The notes under the pieces are model-generated. The model was not told the DNA's origin, searched no databases, and saw nothing but the letters and a program-made list of their open reading frames with translations. Shown here in pieces: positions 16,015-24,977 of a stretch of 63,629 nt of DNA. Origin of the DNA: Candidatus Woesearchaeota archaeon (lineage in GTDB: Archaea > Nanobdellota > Nanobdellia > Woesearchaeales > GW2011-AR4). The stretch lies in assembly GCA_016187465.1 (NCBI GenBank), contig JACPJQ010000006.1, positions 1 to 63,629 on the forward strand. Direction: 5' to 3'. Position 1 is the first letter of the stretch, and each line of letters begins with the position of its first letter. The position numbers and the translations under genes were made by a program.

Positions 16015-16755
16015 TTATTTAAACTCTGTCTGCTCTTTTTCAACAAGCGAGAACGGCGTCTGGTCGTATAAAACTTTTAATCCGTCCGGCCCTATTGCGA
16101 TGGGGTAAACGTCCAGGCTATGGTCCTGCCCTCTGAGTTTTGCGACTGTCAGAACCCTTTCAAAATAAGAGCCCCTTCTTATCCTGGAAAGCAGTATTAT
16201 TCCTTCAAAGACAAAATCCATCATGTCATAAGTAAGCCTGTCAAAGTCAGTTACTGACCTTTCAGAAACAACTACAAAAGTGACTCCGGTATCTTTCATC
16301 TGCTGCATGAACATAAGGACTTGCCTTCTGAACTCCATCTTATTGCCGTCGAGTCTTGGATAGAGATACTCGAAGAATATTAGGGAGTCCAATGCCGCTC
16401 TTTTTATATTGTATTTTTTGATTGCATCTGTCAGCCCCTTAATTGAAGAAAGGCCGCCTTTAAGCGTTGCTATGGGCTTCTGGACAACATGCACTTTGCC
16501 CTGTTTTATCATGCCTTGAATGTCCATGCCAAGATTTTTCGCGCTCTGGTCCAGCACTTCCAGGCTTTCTTCTGTTGTTATAAAAATGCCGTTCTCGTTG
16601 TAATCTTTTGCGCCGTAATATATGAACTCCAAAGCAAGCAGAGTTTTTCCGGTTCCTGGCGCGCCGGTTACAAGAACGGTAGAATTCCTCCTCAAGCCGC
16701 CTTTGAGCACGTTGTCCAAACCAGGCACGCCTGTTTTTATCCTGTCTACAGCCAA
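16015..16755 (-). CDS. KaiC-like RecA-superfamily ATPase
   Basis: 246 residues from a TTG at 16755. One KaiC domain: opening RIKTGVPGLDNVLKGGL, Walker A GAPGTGKT (residues 31-38), FITTEES with the conserved Glu pair, and the Walker B-like strand RAALDSLIF. Single-domain archaeal KaiC-like proteins often act as regulatory ATPases next to motility or pilus genes, as FlaH does in the archaellum. TTG 16755 is chosen over the ATG at 16821 because GGGTGAT stands 3 nt before it and a TTTATATT box (16790-16797) would start transcription near 16767. It is divergent from the pilus-like operon at 16879 and probably serves it. Confidence 0.85.
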   Translation of the reverse strand: MAVDRIKTGVPGLDNVLKGGLRRNSTVLVTGAPGTGKTLLALEFIYYGAKDYNENGIFITTEESLEVLDQSAKNLGMDIQGMIKQGKVHVVQKPIATLKGGLSSIKGLTDAIKKYNIKRAALDSLIFFEYLYPRLDGNKMEFRRQVLMFMQQMKDTGVTFVVVSERSVTDFDRLTYDMMDFVFEGIILLSRIRRGSYFERVLTVAKLRGQDHSLDVYPIAIGPDGLKVLYDQTPFSLVEKEQTEFK

Positions 16756-16789
16756 AATATCACCCTTTTTTATTGTCTTGATGTATACT

Positions 16790-16843
16790 AATATAAAAGA
16801 TTTACGTTTTTCATTTTTCAATTTTATACGAAAAGTTTATATT
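16790..16843. promoter_or_regulatory. Divergent promoters of the KaiC-like gene and the pilus operon
   Basis: AATATAAA (16790-16797) is the minus-strand TATA box for the KaiC-like gene. TTTATATT (16836-16843) is the plus-strand box for the operon starting at 16879, giving a leader of about 13 nt with a GGTGG ribosome site. The two boxes face away from each other across about 40 bp. Confidence 0.55.
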
Positions 16844-16878
16844 CACAGCAATCGGAATTTTCTAAAAAAGTGGTGGAA

Positions 16879-17439
16879 ATGCTGGAACTAGAAGAAAATT
16901 TCAAAAATGAGGTTGAGGGATTAAAAGACTACATACTAGTTGTAACGGTTGGGGCAAAAGACTACCAGAAAGCAACAATAGATATTGTCAGGTTCTTAGT
17001 AAGCGGGCATGGCATTCCCGGAGTTTATGTAACCCTAAACAAGCCCTATGAGATTATACAAAGAAACCTTATAAACAGCAAAATAGATCAAAGGCTTGTT
17101 ATCTTTATTGACGCTGCCTCAAGAACCCAGTCAAAAAAAGTTGAGAATTGCCTGTACATAGGAAGCCCTGAAAAATTAAGCGACATATCGGTTGCGATGG
17201 ACCAGGCAGTTAAGTCGATTCCCACAGAAGAAAAATTCCTTATTTTTGACTCGTTGAACACGCTGTCCATTTTCAACAAGCCAAGCACTGTGGCGAGATT
17301 CACCCATTTTTTGACAGGAAAAATGAGGGAATGGAAAATAAAAGGAGTCATAATAACCCTTGCAAATGAGACAGAGCAGGCTTTGCTTGACGAGCTCACC
17401 CAGATGTCTGATGCGAGAGTGGATTTAGGAGGTGGATGA
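16879..17439 (+). CDS. RecA/KaiC-fold protein lacking the P-loop
   Basis: 186 residues from the ATG at 16879 (GGTGG just upstream; GTGs at 16870 and 16873 are alternatives). The sequence follows the RecA/KaiC fold without a Walker A: DYILVVTVGAKDYQKATIDIV occupies the P-loop position, and later strands RLVIFIDAAS, FLIFDSLNTLSIF and GVIITLANE match the core. Proteins of this kind pair with active KaiC-like ATPases as regulators. The divergent KaiC-like gene at 16755 is the obvious partner. It begins the pilus-like operon, with the next gene overlapping by a few bases. Exact role unknown. Confidence 0.7.
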   Translation: MLELEENFKNEVEGLKDYILVVTVGAKDYQKATIDIVRFLVSGHGIPGVYVTLNKPYEIIQRNLINSKIDQRLVIFIDAASRTQSKKVENCLYIGSPEKLSDISVAMDQAVKSIPTEEKFLIFDSLNTLSIFNKPSTVARFTHFLTGKMREWKIKGVIITLANETEQALLDELTQMSDARVDLGGG

Positions 17440-17441
17440 TA

Positions 17442-17840
17442 ATGGCAATTTTAGTCTTCGTTAGCATAACCACAGTAATATTCGGGATAGCGTCGCTTAT
17501 GCTTATTTCAAGGGCGAGAAACAGGCTGAGCGAAGGCTCTATAAAGAGATACCTGGATAATTTTGCAATATGCCTGTCTTTTATAGTAATATTTTCTGTT
17601 TGGCAGACAACAAGAAGCATCATCGGAGTCAGTATAGATATTAAAGGGCTGTCCACTTACCCTGAATATATATTCATCATTTTTGCTTATGTTGCATTTA
17701 TCGTTGCTTCTTTCAGGGTGCTGAAGATAAGCGAGGAATTCGGTTTTAAGGAAGACGGCAGAAGGATAGGGCAGATAATAAAAGAAAAGCAATCAAGTTC
17801 TAGAACAATCAAGCCGGGCAAAAAACCTAAAAAAATATGA
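17442..17840 (+). CDS. Three-helix membrane protein of the pilus operon
   Basis: 132 residues from the ATG at 17442, behind GGAGGTGGATGATA. Three hydrophobic segments (ILVFVSITTVIFGIASLMLI, FAICLSFIVIFSVW and IFIIFAYVAFIVASF) are followed by a basic, Lys-rich cytoplasmic tail (REGRRIG-like, ending KPGKKPKKI). It overlaps the next gene by 4 nt (ATGA). No named family was recognised. The position between a RecA-fold protein and pilins suggests a membrane component linking regulation to the pilus machine. Confidence 0.7.
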   Translation: MAILVFVSITTVIFGIASLMLISRARNRLSEGSIKRYLDNFAICLSFIVIFSVWQTTRSIIGVSIDIKGLSTYPEYIFIIFAYVAFIVASFRVLKISEEFGFKEDGRRIGQIIKEKQSSSRTIKPGKKPKKI

Positions 17841-18250
17841 ATACATTAAAATCTCAGGTAAGTGTAGAATACATGTTTATAATGGGCTTTGCAACCCTCA
17901 TGGCCATACCTTTGCTGCTGATTTACTACACTTACACGTCAGATTCAAGCGATTCAGTTGCAACGGGCCAGGCTTTGCAGATTGCCAGGAAAATAGTTGA
18001 TTCATCTGAGTCTGTTTACTATCTCGGAAAGCCGTCTCAGACTACATTAAAGCTGAATTTTCCCGAAAATATATACTCCACAAGCCTTGAAAACTACGAG
18101 GTTTTATTCAAGATAAGGACTCAAAACGGAATAACGGACATTGTTCAGGTTTCTGCTGTAAATATAAGCGGCAGCCTGCCAATAACACAAGGCATACATA
18201 TAGTAACAATAAAAGCAGAGGGAGGATATGTCAGCATAACATCAAATTAA
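17837..18250 (+). CDS. Class III prepilin (minor pilin-like)
   Basis: 137 residues. It begins MNTLKSQVSVEYMFIMGFA, an archaeal class III signal peptide: a short basic leader, Gln after the cut site, Glu at mature position 5 and a hydrophobic helix. A ~95-residue beta domain without cysteines follows (TLKLNFPENIYSTSLENYEV... ITSN). It should be processed by the archaeal prepilin peptidase and inserted in a pilus or pseudopilus. ATGA overlap with the preceding gene. Confidence 0.85.
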   Translation: MNTLKSQVSVEYMFIMGFATLMAIPLLLIYYTYTSDSSDSVATGQALQIARKIVDSSESVYYLGKPSQTTLKLNFPENIYSTSLENYEVLFKIRTQNGITDIVQVSAVNISGSLPITQGIHIVTIKAEGGYVSITSN

Positions 18251-18271
18251 AAATAGAAAAAGAGGTGTTGG

Positions 18272-18655
18272 ATGTATTCTAAGGCACAGATAAGTGCTGA
18301 GTTTTTTGTACTTTTAGGGTTGGGCTTCTTGATAGCAATAGCTTTTGACCTTGCTTCAATCAGCCAATTGAAGGATTTCAGAACTGAAAAGGAAAGCGAG
18401 GCTGTCAAGGATCTTGCATTAAAGCTGCAAATGGAGCTTCTTATAGCAGCCAATGTGGAAGACGGGTATGTAAGAGTATTCAGCATTCCAGACGCCTTAG
18501 ACAACATTAATTATTCTTTAACTGCGCAAAATTCAACGATAATAGTCCAGTCTAAGAATGGCTTTTACATTGTGCCAATACCCAAAGTTATTGGCAACGT
18601 AAGCAAAGGCACAAATGTAATAAATAAAAGTGGAGGTGTTATTTATATCAACTAA
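18272..18655 (+). CDS. Class III prepilin (second minor pilin-like protein)
   Basis: 127 residues. The N-terminus MYSKAQISAEFFVLLGLGFLIAI is a class III signal peptide (Lys-Ala-Gln-Ile-Ser-Ala-Glu-Phe) with the usual Glu at position 5 of the helix. The C-terminal domain is small and beta-rich (YVRVFSIPDALDNINYSL, GFYIVPIPKV). It starts 21 nt after the preceding prepilin gene behind GAGGTGTTGG. Its end overlaps the next reading frame, which uses the GGAGGTG within its last codons. Confidence 0.85.
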   Translation: MYSKAQISAEFFVLLGLGFLIAIAFDLASISQLKDFRTEKESEAVKDLALKLQMELLIAANVEDGYVRVFSIPDALDNINYSLTAQNSTIIVQSKNGFYIVPIPKVIGNVSKGTNVINKSGGVIYIN

Positions 18656-19826
18656 AATTAAATCTTTGCGCAATCAATGCGCCGGAGCCGGAATTCAACT
18701 CTGCTGCTCGCGCGCATCCCAAGCTTGGTATATGGACTTTACAATTGCATTGCTGCTTTTCATATTTACTCTGGCCATTTACTTTAATTACACCAACAAC
18801 TCGGTAAACCGAGAAAAAAATGAGATGGACAATCTGATTGCGGATGCAAGATCTATCTCGTCATCATTGGTTTTAAGCGGCTACCCCAGCGACTGGGACA
18901 ATGCCTCAGCCGTAAGAATAGGCATAGCTAATGAGCAAAGAATTGACGCAGCTAAAATAAAATTGTTCAAACAGCTTGGCTACAACAGTACAAAAAGGAA
19001 ATTCGGCACGTTATATGACTATTTTGTATTTTTTACCAACAGCAAAGGAGAAGTTTTAAACGTAAACGGGGTATGCGGCATTGGCAATCCGATTGTCAGC
19101 ACAACCCATGATGTTAAAAGCGCTTATTACTATCAGGACCCTGCTGATTCCTTCTTAAAGGAGTTTATGGACGGTACTTTTAAGGCTGACATTTATTTTG
19201 GGAATGACGTGCAGGACATAAGCGATATTGACGCATTGATAAATAATTTAAGCAAATATTCGTTCATTGTGATGGAGCATCCATTATTGTCAGCTTCTGA
19301 CTACAATCAGTTCAAGGACGAGCTGGGTAATTACTCTTCCAGCGGCGGCTTGCTTATGATAAGCGGCGAGCTGGCAACAGCTCAGGGAAAAAACCTGTTT
19401 GGGGCGGATTTCTACAAAAAGTCCGGTCAGTCTGTAAGCGACAGAAACTCGACAGTGAATAACACTGACCAGCACTTATCGCTTAGTGCTGGGGAACATA
19501 TTGTCTTTTCGCAAGCCTACTATGTTGACAATACCTCTTCAGCTGCAGGATTTAAAATAATTGCGTCATTCAACCAGGATGGGAATAATGCACTGGCAAA
19601 ATGGGGATACGGCAATGGAACAGTTTATTTTTTCAGCGACTTCGGAGTTTCGTATTTCAATGGGGATTTTGCTGCAATGGTTGAAGACGGGGCGCAAGCG
19701 CTTGTTGAAGGCACTTGCACGCCAGTCGACCTGTCAAATGCGGACATAAAAACTCTTGCAAAAACCGAACGCTACCTGATTTACAATTCAAAAGTTATTA
19801 AGATGGTTGTTTATTTATGGCAATGA
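18630..19826 (+). CDS. Prepilin-like membrane protein with GATase1-like domain
   Basis: About 398 residues; the start is uncertain (GTG 18630 or 18636, both upstream of or within GGAGGTG). The segment SQAWYMDFTIALLLFIFTLAIY resembles the Q-x-W-x-M-D-F class III-type signal of archaeal accessory pilins. The outside domain contains YSFIVMEHPLLSASDYNQF, GGLLMISGE and ALAKWGYGNGTVYFFSDFG, a pattern seen in catalytically inactive class I glutamine amidotransferase-like (ThuA/DUF4350-type) domains. The usual Cys-His dyad is not evident. It overlaps the next gene by 10 nt. A pilus-associated structural or sensing role is likely. Confidence 0.65.
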   Translation: MEVLFISTKIKSLRNQCAGAGIQLCCSRASQAWYMDFTIALLLFIFTLAIYFNYTNNSVNREKNEMDNLIADARSISSSLVLSGYPSDWDNASAVRIGIANEQRIDAAKIKLFKQLGYNSTKRKFGTLYDYFVFFTNSKGEVLNVNGVCGIGNPIVSTTHDVKSAYYYQDPADSFLKEFMDGTFKADIYFGNDVQDISDIDALINNLSKYSFIVMEHPLLSASDYNQFKDELGNYSSSGGLLMISGELATAQGKNLFGADFYKKSGQSVSDRNSTVNNTDQHLSLSAGEHIVFSQAYYVDNTSSAAGFKIIASFNQDGNNALAKWGYGNGTVYFFSDFGVSYFNGDFAAMVEDGAQALVEGTCTPVDLSNADIKTLAKTERYLIYNSKVIKMVVYLWQ

Positions 19827-22800
19827 AAAAAGCGGTATTTTTCACAATTGACAGCCTACTGGCATCGGGCATTATTATAATTGCAATCATGCTTGTTTCC
19901 AATTTTTATTCTGCGGAGCAGCAAAAGGTCAATGTGAACTATGCATCGCAGGACATTGTAAGGGTTTTCTCCGCAATGACCGTCGGCGAGGTAAACAACG
20001 ATTATATCAAATCTCTGATTTCAAGCGGACAGATAACAAACATAAACAGCACATTAATTGAGCAGATTGGCGAATTCTGGGCCAGCGGCAATGCGGAACT
20101 TGCAATGAATTTCACAAAAAACCTGACAGAAGGGATTATACCGGGTAATTACGGCTTCAAAATTTTGGTTAATGACGAAGAGATATATTCAAGGGGCATT
20201 GCTTTGAAAAAGTCGCTTGTTTCTTCCAGAAGGATAGTAAGCGGCATAGCAAAGGCCAAGCCAACCCAGGGATTTACAGGAAGGGTCCTATTAAACGGAA
20301 TCAAAAGCAAGAAAACAAACGCATATGTTTACTTCGGAGGGTACGAAGGAGATGGCAACCTTACAAAGAAATTGATTTTGCCAAATGATGTTATTTCATT
20401 CAACAGCTCATATATCGAGGTTGATGCCGGAGGAAATTTTAACCTTTACATAAATGGAATATTTTCAGGAAGCTACTCAAAGGGCTCAGGCGGAGGAGGT
20501 GATAGGATTGCTGACAAGTGGAATATAAGCAATGCTTATCTTGCAAATTTCAATGCCGGAGAAAATATCATAACAATCAATTTCACGTCGGGAAGCAGCT
20601 ATATTGCGGGGGGATTTTTAAAAGCTGTTTACATAACTTCATCGTACAATGATACAAACACAGCAGGCTATGAGAAATATTTTCTGCCGGGAATCGACGG
20701 AGTCATCAACCTTTATTCATCAATTTATGCCCCCAGCGAGCCAAACAGCATGAACATTTCTCTGCATTTCTTGAGCCAATACCAAGTTTATCTGACAATA
20801 GGGAATACAACAGTATTTGAGTCTACTCCTTCAATCAATGAGCAGACAGTTCTGATAAATAATTCAAATTTGTCAGGAGCGTTAAATTATAATTCCCTAA
20901 GCCAAAAAACTACCCCTCTTAGGCTTGGGCTAAGAAGCGCCAATATCACTTTGCCCGGAAAAGTTTCTGATTCTGCATTGATTACTGACAGGACATCGAG
21001 CATGTCTGCATGTGACATCGCAGTAAACTGCACAGCCGGCTTGTGCGATTCGGACTCGTCAGGAGGGTGTCATGACAGAAGGGACAATATTGCCATTAAA
21101 GCTGACAAGAAATTTATTGACGAGGTTCTAAAAACCAGCGGCAGCAAAGTTGCTTTGGTCGGATTCGGCACAGACGCCGCTCCTGCCTGTGATTTCCATG
21201 ACTTTAGCGATGACAATGTTTCATTAAAATACAGGATCGGCAGCTACTCCAATGAGTGGTGCGGCAACACCTGCATATCATGCGGGATTCAAGCTGCTAC
21301 AGAGCTTTTGACTGAAAATGAAGTGTTGTACGGGCTGAGTCAAAAGTCGTCAATTAATACGACAGGGTTTCATGTAGGCGACACAGGCTCTGGTGTTTCT
21401 GCCTCCATTGCATTTAACCTGAGCGTGAACAGGAGCAACTTTGTCAAATCAAGGCTAAGCATATTGGGCAAGAATGTGGACACGGAAAACGGATATTTTG
21501 ACTGCGTGTACTTGAATGGAAATTATCTTGGAAGGATGTGCGAGCCCCATAATGATCCTGGATGGCATACATGCTCTTATCCTATAAAATCTGAGTGGCT
21601 TAATGCACCCACAAGTGAAATAGATTCAGGACTAATTGCCTACTGGAAATTCGATGATGGTTCTGGAACTGTTGCAAGCGATTCTTCTGGTGTTGGCAAT
21701 AATGGCAGTTTAGTTAATGGTCCTGTTTGGACTAATGGCAAGTCTGGCAAAGCCTTGGACTTTGATGGAAATAATGATTTAGTAAGCATACCTTATTCTT
21801 CCTCCTTAAATGTCAAAAAATTGACCATGGCTGCGTGGGTGTATAAAGATGCCAACGCGCCAGGTTGGGCAAATGTCATAGCTAGGCAGTATGGAACATC
21901 AAGCAGCGATGTATTTAATCTAGTATATTCTAATAGCGCTAATGATGAGTATAGTTTTATCATAAGAACTGCAGGTGGGCAGGTACTACTTACAGGCCCA
22001 TCCAGTACTGGAGATTTAAACACTTGGGTACATTTTGCGGCAACATACAACGGATCAAATATGACTATTTACAAAAATGGAGTTCAGATTGCATCAACAA
22101 ATTCGCAGTCCGGAGATATTGTAAGCGAAACAAAACGCGTTACAATAGGTTCCCAGGATAATGATGCTGCCGGAAATCCCGCTGAACTTTTTCCTGGAAT
22201 TATAGATGATGTGCACCTTTATAACAGATCCTTGAGCAAAGCAGAAATAGTGGACATTTACAAATCCACATCCCAAAATCAAGTCATAATTACTGGAGGC
22301 ACCACCTCTGGCTGCTTCCAAACTTCTGGTGACAATGATGACTGGGATTTCCAAGAGGTTAGATTAGTTAGTTGGGAATCAAGCTCTCCGCCAAGCGTGG
22401 CTTATGACGGCATAGCAGCCGAAGTTCAGATCGGAGATTCCCCCTTTCAGAGAATGTCTTCTTCTTCATTAACAATCAATGTAGAAAAATCAAAAATGAG
22501 ATCTGCTTTGATTGAATTTGATGCCATTGATGTGAATCCATCTTATTATGATTGCCTGTTTGTAAACGGAAATTATGTTGGAAGTATGGACTACCAAAAA
22601 TGGAACGGCACTAATGTATGGCAAAAGATTATTTTTGATGTTCCTGTGGCTTGGCTTAATAATGGAGCAAACGAAATTAATCTTACAAGCGGCACGACAT
22701 CTGGATGCCACAAGACTTCCGGCGACAATGATGAATGGCGCTTCAGAAAGTTGAATTTAAGTGTAATCTGGACAGATGAAGCAGATGGATATGGCAGGAG

Positions 22801-23863
22801 CAAGTCAATGCTTGTGATGAGTGATGGATCTGCAAACACAAAAATAGGGGATTGTTCCGGCTGCGACTCTAGCGGAGCAAGAAGCGAAACGATTCAGAAA
22901 GCCTGCGAAGCAAAATCTTTGTATGGAATCAGCATATACACCGTATTATTTGGGGACACAGCTAATGCTAACGCAATAGCAACTTTAAATCAGTCGGCCT
23001 GCTGTGATGACTGCTCGCATTTTTACACAGCAAGCAATTCAGATGAATTGATTGAAATATACTCGCAAATAGCCCAATCTGTGGGGAATATAACCTTCCA
23101 TGCCCAGTCGGTAAATCTGAGCAGCGGAAATTTAATTAGGTCAATACTTTATCCGGATTCTTATATAACTTTTAATTACACTCCGCTGGAATCTCAATTC
23201 AACAAAGTGCCGTTAGGGTTTGAAACTGACAGATTCGGAAACAATATATCGTCAGGGACATTAAACATATATCCCAACACCTCTCTTTTCGATGCAAAAG
23301 TTACATCTTATTCCGGCACAAAATGGACTGATAGTCTTATAGTCAATGGAAATAATGTTTATCGGCTGGCTGATTTTGGAAATAACTACCTGATTTTAGG
23401 CGACCCATTTGCTGTCAATATTCCTGCAGGCAGCATCAATACGGGAAGCAACAGCATAGCCATAAGCGCAGGAATAAATTCAACAGTGTCAAGCGGCGGC
23501 TCAAAAGACAGCAGAGTGATATATACTTTATTGCTCAACGGCTTTGCCGATTACGGCACTGTTGTAGCCAAATCAGACGGTTGCTCCTGGACAGTCAACT
23601 TTGAGGACGGCTCTGCCTCCACAATAAAAGTGCCTTCAAGCTATAGCGGCGCTGATATTTGCAGTTTTGCGGGCAAAATATATGATTCAAACGACGCTCT
23701 TGACAATGGGGTATACCAATTATTCAGCAACCTTGACATAGATAAGGATGGCAAACTTGAAGTTAATATAGATGAAAATAATCTGAATATTAATACATTA
23801 ACAGTATCAAAAGTTCCGTCTCTTTGGGGGCCGGCCATAATAGAGGTGCAGGTGTGGGAGTGA
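19817..23863 (+). CDS. Giant prepilin-like vWA adhesin with nested LamG domain
   Basis: 1,348 residues (ATG 19823 would give 1,346). The N-terminus KKAVFFTIDSLLASGIIIIAI is a prepilin-like membrane segment. Up to ~380 the protein is beta-rich. A von Willebrand A domain opens at ~391 (DRTSSM, a MIDAS-like motif) and resumes near 1000 (MLVMSDG, second MIDAS loop). Between lie two copies of a ~110-residue beta-sandwich; the first is itself split by a LamG domain at ~603-819 (GLIAYWKFDDGSGTVASDSS ... IIDDVHLYNRSLSKAE). The C-terminal third is Ig-like. This resembles vWA tip adhesins of pili. There is no C-terminal anchor, in keeping with anchoring by the N-terminal helix. Confidence 0.8.
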   Translation: MAMKKAVFFTIDSLLASGIIIIAIMLVSNFYSAEQQKVNVNYASQDIVRVFSAMTVGEVNNDYIKSLISSGQITNINSTLIEQIGEFWASGNAELAMNFTKNLTEGIIPGNYGFKILVNDEEIYSRGIALKKSLVSSRRIVSGIAKAKPTQGFTGRVLLNGIKSKKTNAYVYFGGYEGDGNLTKKLILPNDVISFNSSYIEVDAGGNFNLYINGIFSGSYSKGSGGGGDRIADKWNISNAYLANFNAGENIITINFTSGSSYIAGGFLKAVYITSSYNDTNTAGYEKYFLPGIDGVINLYSSIYAPSEPNSMNISLHFLSQYQVYLTIGNTTVFESTPSINEQTVLINNSNLSGALNYNSLSQKTTPLRLGLRSANITLPGKVSDSALITDRTSSMSACDIAVNCTAGLCDSDSSGGCHDRRDNIAIKADKKFIDEVLKTSGSKVALVGFGTDAAPACDFHDFSDDNVSLKYRIGSYSNEWCGNTCISCGIQAATELLTENEVLYGLSQKSSINTTGFHVGDTGSGVSASIAFNLSVNRSNFVKSRLSILGKNVDTENGYFDCVYLNGNYLGRMCEPHNDPGWHTCSYPIKSEWLNAPTSEIDSGLIAYWKFDDGSGTVASDSSGVGNNGSLVNGPVWTNGKSGKALDFDGNNDLVSIPYSSSLNVKKLTMAAWVYKDANAPGWANVIARQYGTSSSDVFNLVYSNSANDEYSFIIRTAGGQVLLTGPSSTGDLNTWVHFAATYNGSNMTIYKNGVQIASTNSQSGDIVSETKRVTIGSQDNDAAGNPAELFPGIIDDVHLYNRSLSKAEIVDIYKSTSQNQVIITGGTTSGCFQTSGDNDDWDFQEVRLVSWESSSPPSVAYDGIAAEVQIGDSPFQRMSSSSLTINVEKSKMRSALIEFDAIDVNPSYYDCLFVNGNYVGSMDYQKWNGTNVWQKIIFDVPVAWLNNGANEINLTSGTTSGCHKTSGDNDEWRFRKLNLSVIWTDEADGYGRSKSMLVMSDGSANTKIGDCSGCDSSGARSETIQKACEAKSLYGISIYTVLFGDTANANAIATLNQSACCDDCSHFYTASNSDELIEIYSQIAQSVGNITFHAQSVNLSSGNLIRSILYPDSYITFNYTPLESQFNKVPLGFETDRFGNNISSGTLNIYPNTSLFDAKVTSYSGTKWTDSLIVNGNNVYRLADFGNNYLILGDPFAVNIPAGSINTGSNSIAISAGINSTVSSGGSKDSRVIYTLLLNGFADYGTVVAKSDGCSWTVNFEDGSASTIKVPSSYSGADICSFAGKIYDSNDALDNGVYQLFSNLDIDKDGKLEVNIDENNLNINTLTVSKVPSLWGPAIIEVQVWE

Positions 23864-23865
23864 TA

Positions 23866-24792
23866 ATGGGAAAAAAAGCGATTTTTTATACAACAGCGGC
23901 GATTGCGCTCACAATAGTGATAATCGTGACCTACGGCGCCTACAGCACATACAGGCTCAGAGACAAAATGGAAGTTGTACAGACAAGAATAGACACAGTT
24001 AATTTTTTCATAAAGGATGTTGAAAAAGACCTAGGCAAAGGCGCCTTTATTGCAGGCTTTAGGGCTTTGCTGAGCTTTAATCAGTACATAACTACCAATG
24101 GAACTTACATAGACGATGTTAATGCCAGGTTTAAAGAGGCTTTTCTTAACGGCACGATTAATAATGTGCAGTTAAGCCTGATGAAAGATTCCACCTTTAC
24201 AGACTGGGCAAACAGGATTTCCGGCGAGGCAAAAAAGATAGACGTGAAATTTAACTTCAGTGTGAACGACGTAAAATTGAACCAGAGCGACCCGTGGAAT
24301 GTAGACATAGGGCTGAATTTGAGCCTTTACATTGGCGATGCAAGGAACACAAGCTATTGGGTGAGGGAAAGATATTTAATAACAAGAATAGGCATTACCG
24401 GATTTGAGGACCCGCTTTATGTGATAAACAGCAACGGCAGGATAACCAATACAATTATCGCTTCAAATATAACAGATTTTGTTGTGAACGGCAATGTCGG
24501 CAATCTTTTGATGCACGCAAACAATTCATATTATATAAGCCATAACGACTCGCCGAGCTTTCTGATGAGACTGCAGGGCAGCCTGGAAAATTCAACCTTC
24601 GGCATAGAGAGCCTTGTGAACTTGGAGGAGTTCCAGCAGCAAGGCCTGCCAATCAAGGACAGGAGCATTGTTGATTACATATATTTTGGGACAAAAACTA
24701 CCACAAATTACAGGATTAATAACACCCCTGACTGGTTTAAAATAGATGAAGGCCATTTAGTCGCTTATGAGGTTACAAATATAACAATTTAA
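23866..24792 (+). CDS. Prepilin-like membrane protein
   Basis: 308 residues from the ATG at 23866, which follows the stop of the adhesin gene by 2 nt and has GGGAGTGATA before it; the longer frame at 23824 overlaps the adhesin gene and is unlikely. The N-terminus MGKKAIFYTTAAIALTIVIIV resembles the start of the preceding adhesin. The outside part begins with a coiled-coil-like helix (MEVVQTRIDTVNFFIKDVEK) and continues with an Asn-rich beta domain carrying many N-x-S/T sequons. It probably sits in the same pilus or its base. No named family recognised. Confidence 0.7.
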   Translation: MGKKAIFYTTAAIALTIVIIVTYGAYSTYRLRDKMEVVQTRIDTVNFFIKDVEKDLGKGAFIAGFRALLSFNQYITTNGTYIDDVNARFKEAFLNGTINNVQLSLMKDSTFTDWANRISGEAKKIDVKFNFSVNDVKLNQSDPWNVDIGLNLSLYIGDARNTSYWVRERYLITRIGITGFEDPLYVINSNGRITNTIIASNITDFVVNGNVGNLLMHANNSYYISHNDSPSFLMRLQGSLENSTFGIESLVNLEEFQQQGLPIKDRSIVDYIYFGTKTTTNYRINNTPDWFKIDEGHLVAYEVTNITI

Positions 24793-24799
24793 GCTATAC

Positions 24800-24890
24800 T
24801 TACCCACAAAAATAATAAGGAAATAGTTGTTGGTTCGTAATAGCAACAGCAGACTGCAGATAGCCACTAATTGCTTTGTTGGCTGACTAT
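24800..24890. repeat. Bipartite hairpin element, copy 3
   Basis: CCACAAAAATAAT...GTTGTTGG followed by TAGCAACAGCAGACTGCAGATAGCC...CTTTGTTGGCTGACTA resembles both halves of 1455-1556 and the reverse complement of 6017-6066. It fills most of the 185-bp gap before the next gene; a TATA box at 24945-24955 follows. Confidence 0.45.
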
Positions 24891-24977
24891 AAAAAACGAT
24901 TATGCAACAGACAGAAACTAAACATGACCGTAAAAAACATAAGATTTTTAAATATCGTATAACAAAAATCAAGTAAT

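Noticed and set aside
23824-23865. Upstream extension of the 23866 gene
   Set aside because: It overlaps the adhesin gene and would place 14 extra residues before a good prepilin-like start.
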